Assembly (NCBI RefSeq): GCF_947490405.1
Contig: NZ_CANLGU010000007.1
Span: forward strand, 153,752-217,751
Origin: an uncultured Algibacter sp.
Lineage (GTDB): Bacteria > Bacteroidota > Bacteroidia > Flavobacteriales > Flavobacteriaceae
Direction: 5' to 3'
Length of the DNA: 64,000 nt
Part shown: positions 1-9,317 of the stretch, piece by piece
Layout of the letters: each line of letters starts with the position of its first letter
How positions within the stretch are numbered: position 1 is the stretch's first letter
The notes under the pieces: generated by a model
Told to the model about the DNA's origin: nothing
The model's input: the letters and a program-made list of their open reading frames with translations, nothing else
The model's database searches: none
Translations under genes and position numbers: made by a program

Positions 1-2459
1 TGGGAAAGGTATATTTTTATTTTCTTTGTTTAATTGCTTTTCAGCTTTTCTGCGTTTAGATTTTAGGCTTTTAAAGCTTTCAGGAAGATAGTAGGTGAAA
101 ATTGCTCCATAATCTGGATTTTTAGCTGCAAAATAAGATGCGCCTTGGCTTGATGTTCCTCCACTTACAGGTTTATATTGTAATGCTTTTTTGGGTTTAA
201 ATAGAGTAGGGTTAGCAAGCGTGTTTGTTGTAACGTCTCTTAACGGGCTATAATCATCTAAAATATAAAATCCACGACCAAAGGAAGCAGCTACAAGATC
301 GCTTTCATGTTTTTGGATAGCCAAATCTCTAAATGAAATTGTTGGTAGTCCTTCTGAAAATTTTATCCATTTTTCACCTTGGTTAAGAGTTACATAAATT
401 CCGTATTCTGTAGCTAGAAACATCAAATTTGGGTTTAAATGGTCTTGCACAATACGCCAAATAAGCTCATTTTTTGGTATGCCGTTAGTTATAGATTTCC
501 AAGATTTTCCACCATTAGTGCTTTTTAGTAAGTAAGGCTTATAGTCGCCAAATTTATGATTATCTAAAGCAACATAAACAGTGTTTATATCATGTAAGTC
601 TGCTTTAATATCATTAACAAAGGCGGAAGATGGAATATTAGGTAATTCGTTAACTAATTTTTTTGTCCAAGATGCTCCTCCGTTTTTAGTGAATTGAATA
701 ATACCATCGTCAGTTCCAATGTATAAAACGTTTTCATCTAGTGGCGATTCAGAAAGCGATGTTATGGTGTTGTAAGTGGACATGGCATATACATCCCAAA
801 CGGCATCCCAACTTTGTTGTTTACCCATTATGGGTAGTGTTAAGCGTTCTTGGTTTTTTGTTAAATCTTTAGAAATTGGTTTCCAGCTATCACCTCTGTC
901 ATCCGATTTCCAAACGCGTTGTGTTCCAAAATAAATACGCTTCGGATTATGATTACTAACCAGAATAGGTGAGTCCCAGTTATTACGTTCATAGGGTTCG
1001 TCAATACCTTCTTGTGGTCTAATAAAAACAGCTTCACCAGTAGTTCTGTCAACCCTATTTAAGTATCCCTGTTGAGATTGTGCATAAACAATATTTGGAT
1101 TGCCAGGTTCTGTAGCGGGTGATGGCCATCACCTCCTAAAAGTACAAACCAATCAGAGTTAACAATACCATTTGTCCTAAAAGTTCTTGATGGTCCTCCT
1201 TGCGAGTTGTTATCTTGAGTACCTCCATATATGTTGTAGAACGGTTGTGCATCATCAACAGCTAATTTATAAAACTGAGTTATTGGTAAATTATTTACAA
1301 ACTTCCAGTTTTCTGAACCATCAAAAGATTCATAAATACCACCATCAGTACCAATAAGCATATAGTTTGGGTCATCTGGTCTGAAAGTTAAGCTATGGTC
1401 ATCACCATGCTTGTTTTTCTTTTTCATGGTTTTAAATGTTTTTCCTCCATCTTCAGAATAAAGCGTGCTATTATTCATCAAATAAAGTTTATCAAAAACA
1501 TGAGGAGAAGCAATGAGTTCCTGATAATAATGAGGACCTGTGCCACCTGAAACGGTATTAGACATTTTAGTCCAGCTAGCACCTTTATTACTCGACTTGT
1601 AAATGCCTCCAGTACGCCTTTCAAGTTCTATAGCTGCATAAATAACATCTGGATTTATTGGAGAAATAGCTAAACCAATTTTACCCATATCTTCGTTTGG
1701 TAAACCGGTTTTCAATTTATCCCAAGTTTCACCACTATCCGTACTTTTATAAATGGCAGTTCCGGGCCCTCCACCCATATAAGCTGCTACATTTCTATGG
1801 CGTTGCCATGTTGCTGCATAGAGAATTTTTTCATCTCTTGGGTCAATAACAATATCGGTAACTCCAGTCCATTTATTATCACTTAAAACAAGTTTCCAAG
1901 TATTGCCTCCATCGGTAGTTTTATAAAGTCCACGTTCTCCACCAGAACTCCATAAAGGACCTTGAGCAGCAACCCATATTTCATTTGAGTTTTTCGGATT
2001 TACAATAATTTTAGAAATGTGTTCAGAATTTTTTAAACCTTTATTTTTCCATGTTTTACCGCCATCATAACTGGCATAAATTCCATGACCTATACCTACA
2101 TGCCTACCTCCAACATTTTCTCCGGTTCCAACCCAAATCGTATTTGAGTTATTAGGGTCTAATGTTAAGCATCCTGTTGAGTAAAATGGTTGTTTGTCTG
2201 TAAGGGGTTTCCATGTAGTACCAGAGTTTAATGTTTTCCAAACACCTCCAGAACCAACAGCTACGTACCATATGTTTTGGTTATTTGGGTCTATGGCAAT
2301 ATCTGCAATTCTTCCAGACATGAAAGCGGGACCAATACTTCTAAATTTTAACCCAGACAAGGTTGAATCTTTTTCTTTAAGCAATTTCTCCTGAGCGTTA
2401 ATGCTAAAAAAAATAGTAAAAAGAAAGTAGACAATTAAGGTGGTTTTTGAGTTAGTCAT
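1..2459 (-). pseudogene. VPS10/sortilin-type BNR beta-propeller protein, frameshifted and cut by window edge
   Basis: The N-terminal part (2459 down to about 1117) starts with a signal peptide ending SINAQ and carries many Asp-box repeats of the form S-x-D-G-G-x-T-W (for example YDGGKTW, TDGGNTW, TDSGETW), typical of secreted sortilin/VPS10-like glycosidase-annotated proteins of Bacteroidota. At 1117/1116 one base is missing: reading CAC-CC then GCT-ACA-GAA restores the expected DGHHPATEPGNPNIVYAQSQQGY, and this second frame is then open all the way to base 1 with further repeats. In the first frame translation stops at about 1059. The restored protein would exceed 800 residues and continues beyond the window. 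Either a real inactivating mutation or a sequencing/assembly error; the intact downstream frame makes it recent. Function is probably an extracytoplasmic propeller; substrate unknown. Confidence 0.85.
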
Positions 2460-2541
2460 AACAGTTTTTTATCAAATTTAACTATAGACTTAAAAGATAA
2501 ATAGATTTTTAATAAAAAAATAACATTTTGAAATAAGAAAA

Positions 2542-2569
2542 CCCATTAACATTTAAAAGTGTTAATAGG
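2542..2569 (-). terminator. Terminator downstream of tmRNA
   Basis: An inverted repeat, CCTATTAACACTT with AAATGTTAATGGG read on the minus strand, is followed by TTTTCTTATTT. It lies 12 bases beyond the tmRNA 3' end and between that gene and the convergently positioned start region of the propeller gene. Stem has a few mismatches. Confidence 0.6.
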
Positions 2570-2580
2570 TTTTTAGAATG

Positions 2581-2972
2581 TGGAGTCGGAGAGAATCGAA
2601 CTCTCGTCCAAACAAGTAACCAAAGAGCTTTCTACACGTTTAGTCTATTCTTAGGTTTTCGATTGTAAACTGGTTAAAGACAACCTACTTACAACTTATC
2701 TTCTTTAGTTTCAAAAGAGCATCAAAGCGCTACCCAATCTATATTGACATTTACGATGCCTCAAAATAGAACGCCGTCAATCAAGGCTTTCCGGAGACAT
2801 AAAGCTTGCTCACCTTGTGAGCCTAGGCTAATTCTACTATAATTCGAATTATGCAGCTAAAGCGTAGTTATTCTCGCCGTTTAAAATTTGGTCTAGCCTT
2901 TTACGTGTTTCAATGCCATTACACGACGTGCTTACCGTTCAATTAATCTCGCTGTCAAAACCAGTCGACCCC
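2581..2972 (-). ncRNA. ssrA: tmRNA (trans-translation RNA)
   Basis: The 5' end reads GGGGTCGACTGGTTTTGACA and the 3' end reads CGACTCCA, giving a seven-pair acceptor stem (one G-U) for the tRNA-like domain; the T-arm sequence GAGAGTTCGATTCTCTC is clear. The resume reading frame lies at 2849-2878 and encodes GENNYALAA followed by TAA, the tag typical of Bacteroidota. The terminal CCA is not encoded (sequence continues CATTC), so CCA must be added after transcription. With SmpB it releases stalled ribosomes and marks the products for proteolysis. Length is 392 nt, normal for the family. Confidence 0.96.
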
Positions 2973-3000
2973 GTTGTCAATAAAATAGTAATATACATTA

Positions 3001-3080
3001 GGGCGTTACCCACAAGAGGTCGGGCTTTCACTACTCGCTCTCGGCGAGGAGCTCAAACATGCCGTTTAATCCCTAACGCA
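3001..3080 (+). repeat. GGGCGTTACCC...CCCTAACGC dispersed repeat, copy A
   Basis: Begins GGGCGTTACCC, has the conserved block GGTCGGGCTTTC about 16 bases in, then a variable middle, and ends TTTAATCCCTAACGCA. The outer hexamers GCGTTA and TAACGC are inverted complements. The same plan is seen at 11605-11685 (minus), 28508-28602 and 42275-42458. Copy A starts 28 bases upstream of the tmRNA 5' end, so it abuts the tmRNA promoter. Confidence 0.8.
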
Positions 3081-3218
3081 AGCGGCAAATTTACCAAAAT
3101 CTTTGTAAATCATGCCAAATCCAACTAATTTAGAGCAAAAATTATTCCAATAGTTTCAGTTGGCAGTTTACACTAGCAGTAAAAACAGCTAAACGAATAC
3201 ACAAATCAACACATCACC

Positions 3219-4424
3219 ATGAAATTCGCCATCATCAAAGAACGCAAAAACCCACCAGACCGTCGTGTAGTATTTTCACCATCAAAATTAGCAAAAGCAA
3301 GAGAAAAATATCCAGAAGCTACTTTCAAAGTTGAAGCTTCTGATATTCGCGTATTTTCAGATGAAGAATATATCGATGCTGGATTTGAAGTTACAAATAA
3401 TGTTTCAGATTGTGATGTGATGATTGGTGTAAAAGAAGTCCCCATTGACGCTCTTATTCCCAATAAAAAATACTTTTTCTTTTCGCACACCATTAAAAAG
3501 CAATCCTATAATAGAAAATTGTTACAAGCTATTTTAGAAAAGAACATTGAGTTGTATGACCATGAGACTATAGTAAGTGATAAGGGATTTAGATTGATAG
3601 GTTTTGGTCGTTATGCAGGTATTGTAGGTGCTTACAACGGTTTTAGAGCTTGGGGACTAAAATATAATTCATGGAATTTACCCAAGGCGGGTCCATTGCC
3701 AAATCAAGCAGCATTAATAAAAGAATTAAACAACATAGAATTGCCAAATATTAAAATATTGCTTACTGGTAGTGGTAAAGTATCTAACGGCTCTAAAGAA
3801 ATGCTAGATGCTATGAACATCAAATCAGTTTCTGTTGAAAATTATTTAAACAATACTTTTGATGAACCAGTGTATTGTAAAATTGATGTATTAGATTATA
3901 ATAAAAGGTTGGATGGAACAGAAGCAACTGATGTATTTGATTTTTTCAATTACCCTGAAAAATATGAGTCAGACTTTATGCGTTTTGCTAAAGTAACAAA
4001 TTATTACATTGCTGGACATTTCTACGGAGATGGTGCACCATACTTATACACCAGAAACGACGTGAAATCTTCAGATTTTAATATTAAAGTAGTTGCAGAC
4101 ATAAGTTGTGATGTAGATGGGCCAGTAGCAACAACGTTAAGAGCTTCAACCATTGCAGACCCTATTTATGGTTACGACCCACAAACAGAATCTGAAGTTG
4201 ATTATAAAAATGAAAAAGCTATAACCGTTATGGCTGTAGATAATCTCCCTTGCGAACTTCCACAAGATGCTAGCGAAGGTTTTGGAGATATGTTTTTAAA
4301 ACACGTAATACCTGCTTTTTTTAATAATGATAAGGATGGTATTTTAAAACGCGCTAAAATTACGGGAAATGGAAAACTTACTGAGCGTTTTAGTTATTTA
4401 CAAGACTATATAGAAGAAAAGTAA
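3219..4424 (+). CDS. Saccharopine/alanine-dehydrogenase-like NAD(P) oxidoreductase
   Basis: The 401-residue product begins with an AlaDH/PNT-N-type domain (KERKNPPDRRVVFSP, residues about 7-21) and has a Rossmann-type stretch LTGSGKVSNGS near residue 187. This architecture fits the lysine-forming saccharopine dehydrogenase (LYS1-like) / alanine dehydrogenase superfamily, common in Flavobacteriia and often annotated only as NAD(P)-dependent oxidoreductase. The start ATG at 3219 follows an A-rich leader without a Shine-Dalgarno sequence. The downstream SDR gene lies 30 bases away and is probably cotranscribed. The exact substrate cannot be told from sequence. Confidence 0.8.
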   Translation: MKFAIIKERKNPPDRRVVFSPSKLAKAREKYPEATFKVEASDIRVFSDEEYIDAGFEVTNNVSDCDVMIGVKEVPIDALIPNKKYFFFSHTIKKQSYNRKLLQAILEKNIELYDHETIVSDKGFRLIGFGRYAGIVGAYNGFRAWGLKYNSWNLPKAGPLPNQAALIKELNNIELPNIKILLTGSGKVSNGSKEMLDAMNIKSVSVENYLNNTFDEPVYCKIDVLDYNKRLDGTEATDVFDFFNYPEKYESDFMRFAKVTNYYIAGHFYGDGAPYLYTRNDVKSSDFNIKVVADISCDVDGPVATTLRASTIADPIYGYDPQTESEVDYKNEKAITVMAVDNLPCELPQDASEGFGDMFLKHVIPAFFNNDKDGILKRAKITGNGKLTERFSYLQDYIEEK

Positions 4425-4454
4425 TACTTTTACCATCTTGTAAATAAGTACATC

Positions 4455-5234
4455 ATGAAAACAGCTTTGGTTACAGGTGCAGCATCTGGATTAGGTCTTG
4501 AGTTATCATTTTTGTTAGCAAAAGATCAATATAAGCTTGTGTTAATTGATGTAGATGCTGCAAACCTTTTAAAAGCGAAAGAATCTATTTTGAAAGTGTT
4601 TGATGTTGAAGTGGAAACTTTGATTAAAGATCTAAGTCTCCCTGATATCTCCAAAAGCATCATGGAGGATATTAAAAACCAACACATAGATATACTTGTA
4701 AATAATGCAGGGTTTGGTTTATTCGGTTCATTTACAGAAACTGATTGGGAACGTGAATCAGAAATGTTACACCTACATGTATTAACTACTACACATCTAA
4801 CAAAATTAGTGTTAGATGGTATGATAAAGCGCGGTTCGGGAAAAATTTTGAATATGTCATCTTTGGCAGCATTTCAACCAGGTCCTCTAATGTCAATTTA
4901 TTATGCATCAAAAGGTTATATGCTATCATTTTCTGAGGCTATAGCAAATGAATTAAAAGGTACTGGAGTAAGTGTAACAGCTTTATGCCCTGGCCCAACA
5001 AAAACGGCATTTCAACAAACTGTTTCTCAAAATACTTGTGATAATAAAATAAAATTTAACATGGCAAATGCTAAGGAGGTTGCTCTTTATGGATATAAAG
5101 CCATGCATAAAGGAAAAGTGTATGCTATTCCAGGGGGCTTTAATAAGTTCTTGTCGATTTTACCAAGGTTAGTTCCAAGGAGGACTGCTACACATATTGT
5201 TAGAACAATCCAAAAGAAAAATAGACGAGATTAA
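4455..5234 (+). CDS. Short-chain dehydrogenase/reductase (SDR)
   Basis: A 259-residue classical SDR: cofactor motif TGAASGLG at residues 7-14, the structural NNAG motif near residue 85, the catalytic Ser in NMSS and the Tyr-x3-Lys pair in YYASK. The C-terminal part carries CPGPTKT, typical of the substrate lid, and a basic tail. It reduces or oxidises a carbonyl/hydroxyl group using NAD(P)(H); the substrate is unknown. The 30-base gap to the upstream dehydrogenase suggests one transcript. Confidence 0.88.
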   Translation: MKTALVTGAASGLGLELSFLLAKDQYKLVLIDVDAANLLKAKESILKVFDVEVETLIKDLSLPDISKSIMEDIKNQHIDILVNNAGFGLFGSFTETDWERESEMLHLHVLTTTHLTKLVLDGMIKRGSGKILNMSSLAAFQPGPLMSIYYASKGYMLSFSEAIANELKGTGVSVTALCPGPTKTAFQQTVSQNTCDNKIKFNMANAKEVALYGYKAMHKGKVYAIPGGFNKFLSILPRLVPRRTATHIVRTIQKKNRRD

Positions 5235-5548
5235 GTTTTTAATGAATTAAATACACCCTATTAATCCTCTTAATTTAAAATATAAAAGTCTTTGCTAGGT
5301 TCTTAAAACATGGCTTATACTAGATATGTTTCAATTTCATAATTCATTCATGCGATTTATGATTGATATGAACAGATTGAACTATCTCAAAGCCTAAATT
5401 TAAGAAAAACCAAATAATATAGTGAAAAACCAAGTTTTCAGAGTTTTATGATGGATTAAAGGTAATCTGTAGTATATCATCAAAAAGAGCCTTTGGATTT
5501 CTGATGATTTCAAAAGTTTTTAAACGATAAAACATGAGGTGTTTTGTA
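5235..5548. other. Intergenic stretch without a recognised feature
   Basis: About 314 A/T-rich bases lie between the convergent SDR and DUF2809 genes. No reading frame of useful length, tRNA, strong hairpin-plus-T terminator or copy of the window's repeats was seen. Confidence 0.5.
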
Positions 5549-5920
5549 TTATTCATGTGATATAAATTTTAAATCGATAATTAAAAAACATATAATTCCT
5601 AAGCCATAGGCTATCAAATCTGAAATTTGAAAAGTACTACCCAAAAGAAGTATAGCTGTTTTATTGTTTTCCATACCAAGTAGGCTAAGTATATTAATTA
5701 GTTGGAGTAACTCAATAGATAGGGCAAAAAGAAATACGGCAATTGCTAGGTTTGTAGAGTTTATTTTAAAGAAACTCTTAAAAAGGCAATAGATTAAAAT
5801 TACTACTAGAAAATCACCAACGGTATGACGAATAAAACCAGTTTTAAGGAAAAATGCTATGAGTGCTTCTATTGTAAAAAGAGCTATTGTTAATATTAAG
5901 TATGTTTTGTTTATTTTCAT
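5549..5920 (-). CDS. DUF2809-type small membrane protein
   Basis: A 123-residue protein with four hydrophobic segments (about residues 7-25, 33-48, 57-77 and 99-118). The phrases TVGDFLVVILIY and SDLIAYGLGI resemble the DUF2809 family of small inner-membrane proteins of unknown function. Its ATG overlaps the stop of the SanA-like gene by four bases, so it is translationally coupled as the last gene of the Coq4-led unit. Confidence 0.75.
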   Translation of the reverse strand: MKINKTYLILTIALFTIEALIAFFLKTGFIRHTVGDFLVVILIYCLFKSFFKINSTNLAIAVFLFALSIELLQLINILSLLGMENNKTAILLLGSTFQISDLIAYGLGIICFLIIDLKFISHE

Positions 5921-6546
5921 ACAATGTCAATTTTTTTACCTAAATATTTAGGTTTTACATTAAACAGAATATCAATTGCGGCTTTTGTTCTTGCTAGATA
6001 TTCTCGGAGCTTGGTTTTAAACCCATATTTCCCTTTAATGTCTTTTGCATTAAAAGCAATTGCATTTATATTATAATGTTGTGCTAGGTATAAAGCACGT
6101 TCGTTATGAAACTTTTGAGAAATTAAAGTGAATTGAGATAGTCCAAAAATTTCTTTTGCTCTTACAACTGAATCTAGAGTCCTAAATCCGGCATAATCTA
6201 GATAGATTTTATCTTCAGGAATACCCCGTTTTATAAGATCGTTTTTAAAATTAGTTGGTTCGTCATAGCCTTTTCTACCGTTATCTCCACTCACTAAAAT
6301 AAATTCAATCTTACCTGTTTTATATAATTTAACGGCCGCTTCTAAACGGTATTTGTAGTATAAATTGGTATTTCCATTCGAAGTATATTTACTAGCGCCC
6401 AGAACAAGGCCTACTTTATTTTTATTTAGTGTTTCTATATTGTCAAAAACAAAATGTTTCGTTTTATGTGTTATTGCGAAATCGATCAATAATACAAGGA
6501 TAATTACTATGATAGATAGATTAATTAGTCTTTTAAAATATGTCAT
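5917..6546 (-). CDS. SanA/YdcF-like DUF218 protein
   Basis: A 209-residue protein with one N-terminal membrane segment (residues 8-25) and a soluble DUF218 domain. Visible motifs are VGLVLGAS, YYKYRLEAAVKLYKTGKI, ILVSGDNG and LISQKFHNERALYLA, matching the SanA family that in enterobacteria affects envelope barrier function at high temperature. The domain probably faces the periplasm. It overlaps its neighbours by four bases on both sides, marking an operon. Confidence 0.85.
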   Translation of the reverse strand: MTYFKRLINLSIIVIILVLLIDFAITHKTKHFVFDNIETLNKNKVGLVLGASKYTSNGNTNLYYKYRLEAAVKLYKTGKIEFILVSGDNGRKGYDEPTNFKNDLIKRGIPEDKIYLDYAGFRTLDSVVRAKEIFGLSQFTLISQKFHNERALYLAQHYNINAIAFNAKDIKGKYGFKTKLREYLARTKAAIDILFNVKPKYLGKKIDIV

Positions 6547-6926
6547 GCTTTTTTGTTTTTATGAGATTTTGCTAACCAAGTCCAAGATTTTAATAAAGTA
6601 AAAAAGGCTGAGATTATAAAAGCTACGGAAAAAATATTAAGGTTGGATGTAATAAGCCCATAACTACAAAGCGTAAAAAGTATTATGGCATAAAAAGGAA
6701 AATAGGTTTTTAAAATAGTATCTGAATCTTTAGATTCATTCTTAGCCCAAAAAAACGGACATATAGTCAAGCATATAACTATTAAGCAGCAAAAGCCAAT
6801 TGGTATAAACGAAAGGAAAACATAAGGAAACATATCTAGCATAAACTTTTCTTCAGAAAAAATTATAGCCCAAAAAATGATGAATGATAGTCCTGTAGCT
6901 TTTAGTATAGTTAAAGATGTATTCAC
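6543..6926 (-). CDS. Small four-helix membrane protein, unknown
   Basis: A 127-residue protein with four predicted transmembrane segments (about residues 10-25, 32-57, 74-90 and 92-112) and a lysine-rich C-terminus. I do not recognise the family. It sits between DUF4173 (6 bases upstream) and SanA (4-base overlap), so it belongs to the same transcript and possibly to the same membrane process. Confidence 0.7.
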   Translation of the reverse strand: MNTSLTILKATGLSFIIFWAIIFSEEKFMLDMFPYVFLSFIPIGFCCLIVICLTICPFFWAKNESKDSDTILKTYFPFYAIILFTLCSYGLITSNLNIFSVAFIISAFFTLLKSWTWLAKSHKNKKA

Positions 6927-6932
6927 AATATT

Positions 6933-8312
6933 TTATTTGAGTTTAAAATTGTCAAATTGTGATTCTTGCCAAGATTTATTCTTGAGTTCGCGCAAGTAGT
7001 TTTTAAATTTTCGGTTGATGGTTAGAGTCTTTTTATCATTTAAATTGTTTTTATCTAAATAATTTTTGAGAATAAAAGCATTGTTGTTTGAAAGTTCTAT
7101 CAAGTAATTAAAATCCATAGATTTTGCATAATTTAAATTATAAATAGTGATATAACTATCCCAGTTTATTGTAGAGGATACTATCAAAATAGTAAAAGCA
7201 GTTACAGTATTAATTCTAAATAAATACCAAAAGTTTTTTAGGTCTTTTACTTTTATAAAAGTGGTTACCAAACCAATAACCGTTAATAGTAAATAAACTA
7301 AAACACCGATGCGTTTATATGTTAAACCGAAGTAATAAATATATTGGGCATCTTTAATAATTATATTTATTACAAGAATGGCGTTAAGTATAATCCAAGT
7401 GTAAGCAACGAGTTTTAGGTTTTTATTTTTTTTGTAAAAATTAAGATCTCCTCTAAAGAAGTATAGAATAATAATGATAGCAATTATTATTGAAGCAATT
7501 AAAGCATTTATACCACTATGAACTTGATTAGAAAACACTGATGCTCTTAAATCGTTTGAAGATAATAGATAAGTAATATCAGTTATAAGAAAAATAATTA
7601 TTAACGCATTTAAAGCTGTAATTAAAATAAAACCAAATTGATGTTCTTTTTTAAGATTATCCGTTTCTATGCTTTCTTGATAAGGAAGTATGTTACCAGT
7701 TTGAACATCATTTATTGTTGCAGGATCGACAATTACTGGGTTTGAAATATTACTTAGTAAATAGTAACCGCATAAAGCCACCAAAATCCACTGAAAATTG
7801 ATAATTGAAAAATCAATATCATTTATTAAACCATTAAACATTGGATTACCATTTTTATAAAGACTTATAAAAATGGTAAGAATAATTAAGGGAATACCAA
7901 TGATTTTTGCGAGATGTAAATAATCAATTTCTTTTTTTGATTCAACTTTTTGTTCATTTTCGTTGACACCAAAATTTCTATGAAATAATCCAGCAATGCA
8001 TGTATATAAACCGTTTAACCAATTAACATAAATTGAAGAGTTTTGTTCCGAAACTTGACCAATTAATGTTATAAAAGCTATGGTATTGGCAATTATTGAT
8101 AAGGAGTTATTGTAAATAAATATTGAAGCAGCAGTGATAAGATAAAGTACTGCATAAGCAATGGTGCTTTTTTGTTTAAAAGCATTTTTATTGTAGATAA
8201 TTAGAACAATTAAGGTTAAAATATTGAAAATAGAAAGGTTTAAGCCTATTCCTTGTTTATGAAACAAGGTGCTAAATAATAAGGCGCCGATAATTAATGG
8301 AATGTTTTTCAT
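6933..8312 (-). CDS. DUF4173-type polytopic membrane protein
   Basis: A 459-residue protein with roughly ten hydrophobic segments, a central LLSSNDLRASVFSNQVHSGINALIAS region and a KRIGVLVYLLLTVIGL segment characteristic of the DUF4173 family. The C-terminal 90 residues are soluble and rich in Asn and Lys. Function unknown. It is the second gene of a five-gene leftward unit beginning with the Coq4-like gene 12 bases upstream. Confidence 0.78.
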   Translation of the reverse strand: MKNIPLIIGALLFSTLFHKQGIGLNLSIFNILTLIVLIIYNKNAFKQKSTIAYAVLYLITAASIFIYNNSLSIIANTIAFITLIGQVSEQNSSIYVNWLNGLYTCIAGLFHRNFGVNENEQKVESKKEIDYLHLAKIIGIPLIILTIFISLYKNGNPMFNGLINDIDFSIINFQWILVALCGYYLLSNISNPVIVDPATINDVQTGNILPYQESIETDNLKKEHQFGFILITALNALIIIFLITDITYLLSSNDLRASVFSNQVHSGINALIASIIIAIIIILYFFRGDLNFYKKNKNLKLVAYTWIILNAILVINIIIKDAQYIYYFGLTYKRIGVLVYLLLTVIGLVTTFIKVKDLKNFWYLFRINTVTAFTILIVSSTINWDSYITIYNLNYAKSMDFNYLIELSNNNAFILKNYLDKNNLNDKKTLTINRKFKNYLRELKNKSWQESQFDNFKLK

Positions 8313-8324
8313 TTTTGACTAATT

Positions 8325-8822
8325 TTAAATAGTTTTATATTGATACATTGATTTAATTTGATGTTTTAAGAAAATGGCTGACCTTAAGTCATTCATAGAA
8401 ACCAATAGAAGGTTCTTATAATTAAAATGATAGAATGCGTTTGCTGTTTTACCTAAGCAAAAAGATTTATAATAGTAATTGAAATATTCAGGAAGCACTA
8501 TACCACCAAAAACAGCAGCTCCTATTGCATATAAACTTCTTTTTCCATTTCCAATGCATAAGTATTGTAAAGCTATTTCGTCTTCAACTTTAGTTTTATA
8601 ACCAGTTAATGTATGGTATGCATCATGACGTTCTCCTTTTGGGATCAATTCAAAATTGTTTTCATTAAGAAAGATGCCTAAGTGCTTACCAAATGAGTCT
8701 TCAGGATAATTTAAAAGGTCCCCTTTTTTAATACCCCAAGGTTTACGATTTATAAATAAATCACCATAAATCTTTTGAGATTTTTTAAACAACCATGCTA
8801 TTAGTTTTTTTCTATGTTTCAT
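8325..8822 (-). CDS. Coq4-like protein
   Basis: The 165-residue product contains HDAYHTLTGY followed by a conserved Glu (VEDEIALQYL), the metal-binding signature HDxxH...E of the Coq4 family. In ubiquinone-making organisms Coq4 acts in quinone-head modification; Flavobacteriia use menaquinone, so the role here must differ and is unknown. Two starts are possible, GTG at 8825 or ATG at 8822; I chose ATG. A palindromic operator candidate lies 15 bases upstream. It heads the operon with DUF4173, a small membrane protein, SanA and DUF2809. Confidence 0.8.
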   Translation of the reverse strand: MKHRKKLIAWLFKKSQKIYGDLFINRKPWGIKKGDLLNYPEDSFGKHLGIFLNENNFELIPKGERHDAYHTLTGYKTKVEDEIALQYLCIGNGKRSLYAIGAAVFGGIVLPEYFNYYYKSFCLGKTANAFYHFNYKNLLLVSMNDLRSAIFLKHQIKSMYQYKTI

Positions 8823-8837
8823 CACTTATAGTAAAGT

Positions 8838-8854
8838 ACTTTGGATTACAAAGT
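8838..8854 (-). promoter_or_regulatory. Palindromic operator candidate, site 1
   Basis: ACTTTG-5 bases-CAAAGT forms a perfect six-base inverted repeat. Read in the gene direction the wider context is ATTTACTTTG, four bases, CAAAGTACTTTA; 25 of 27 positions are the same as at site 2 (9934-9950). TACTTTG resembles the Bacteroidota -7 element with one base less, so the palindrome probably overlaps the promoter. The likely binder is the winged-helix regulator encoded at 8907-9200. Confidence 0.65.
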
Positions 8855-8906
8855 AAATTGATAAAAAAATTTGTTTTCTATTTTGTATTCTTGCAAAGGC
8901 AAGGGG

Positions 8907-9200
8907 TTATTGTTTGTTAATTAATTTTTCAAGGGCGTCAATATGTTTTTTAAATGCTTCTCTTCCTAGTTTTGTGGTAGAGTAACGAGTGTTTGGTTTT
9001 CGGCCTATAAATTGCTTTTCTACTTTTATATATTCTTCTTTTTCAAGGGCTTTGGTATGGCTAGCTAAATTGCCATCTGTAGCTCCTAAAAGTTCTTTTA
9101 GCATATTAAAATCGGCATACTCATTTACCATTAGAATGGACATGATGCCTAATCTAATGCGATGATCGAATGCTTTATTTATGTTGGTTATTATACTCAT
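8907..9200 (-). CDS. Winged-helix transcriptional regulator (HTH_34/MarR-like)
   Basis: A 97-residue single-domain protein: FDHRIRLGIMSILMVNEYADFNMLKELLGATDGNLASHTKALEKEEYI..., i.e. a helix-turn-helix with recognition helix around residues 43-55 and a basic wing (KQFIGRKPNTRYSTT). This is the short winged-helix family that Flavobacteriia pair with a membrane protein. It follows the micropeptide by 6 bases and the membrane protein gene in one leftward unit. Two identical palindromes, one before this unit and one before the Coq4 unit, are its probable targets (inference). Confidence 0.85.
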   Translation of the reverse strand: MSIITNINKAFDHRIRLGIMSILMVNEYADFNMLKELLGATDGNLASHTKALEKEEYIKVEKQFIGRKPNTRYSTTKLGREAFKKHIDALEKLINKQ

Positions 9201-9206
9201 TATAAC

Positions 9207-9317
9207 TTAACTTCCTGCCCAAGGTGTTCCAAAAATACCAACACCTAATTCTATCCATACTAGAATCAAAACTATGATAATTAATAATATTATAACTAGT
9301 TTTTTTCTTTTACTCAT
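9207..9317 (-). CDS. 36-residue single-pass membrane micropeptide
   Basis: ATG at 9317-9315, stop TAA at 9209-9207. The product is MSKRKKL, a hydrophobic helix (residues 8-22, mostly Ile, Leu and Val) and the tail WIELGVGIFGTPWAGS. The start overlaps the stop of the upstream membrane protein by one base (TAATG) and the next gene starts 6 bases later, so the spacing strongly supports translation. A basic N-terminus followed by one helix predicts an inner-membrane peptide. Function unknown; small size explains why automatic callers miss it. Confidence 0.72.
   Translation of the reverse strand: MSKRKKLVIILLIIIVLILVWIELGVGIFGTPWAGS

Noticed and set aside
2913..3128. 71-residue plus-strand frame
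   Set aside because: It lies across the antisense strand of the tmRNA 5' part and repeat copy A; basic composition comes from the repeat.
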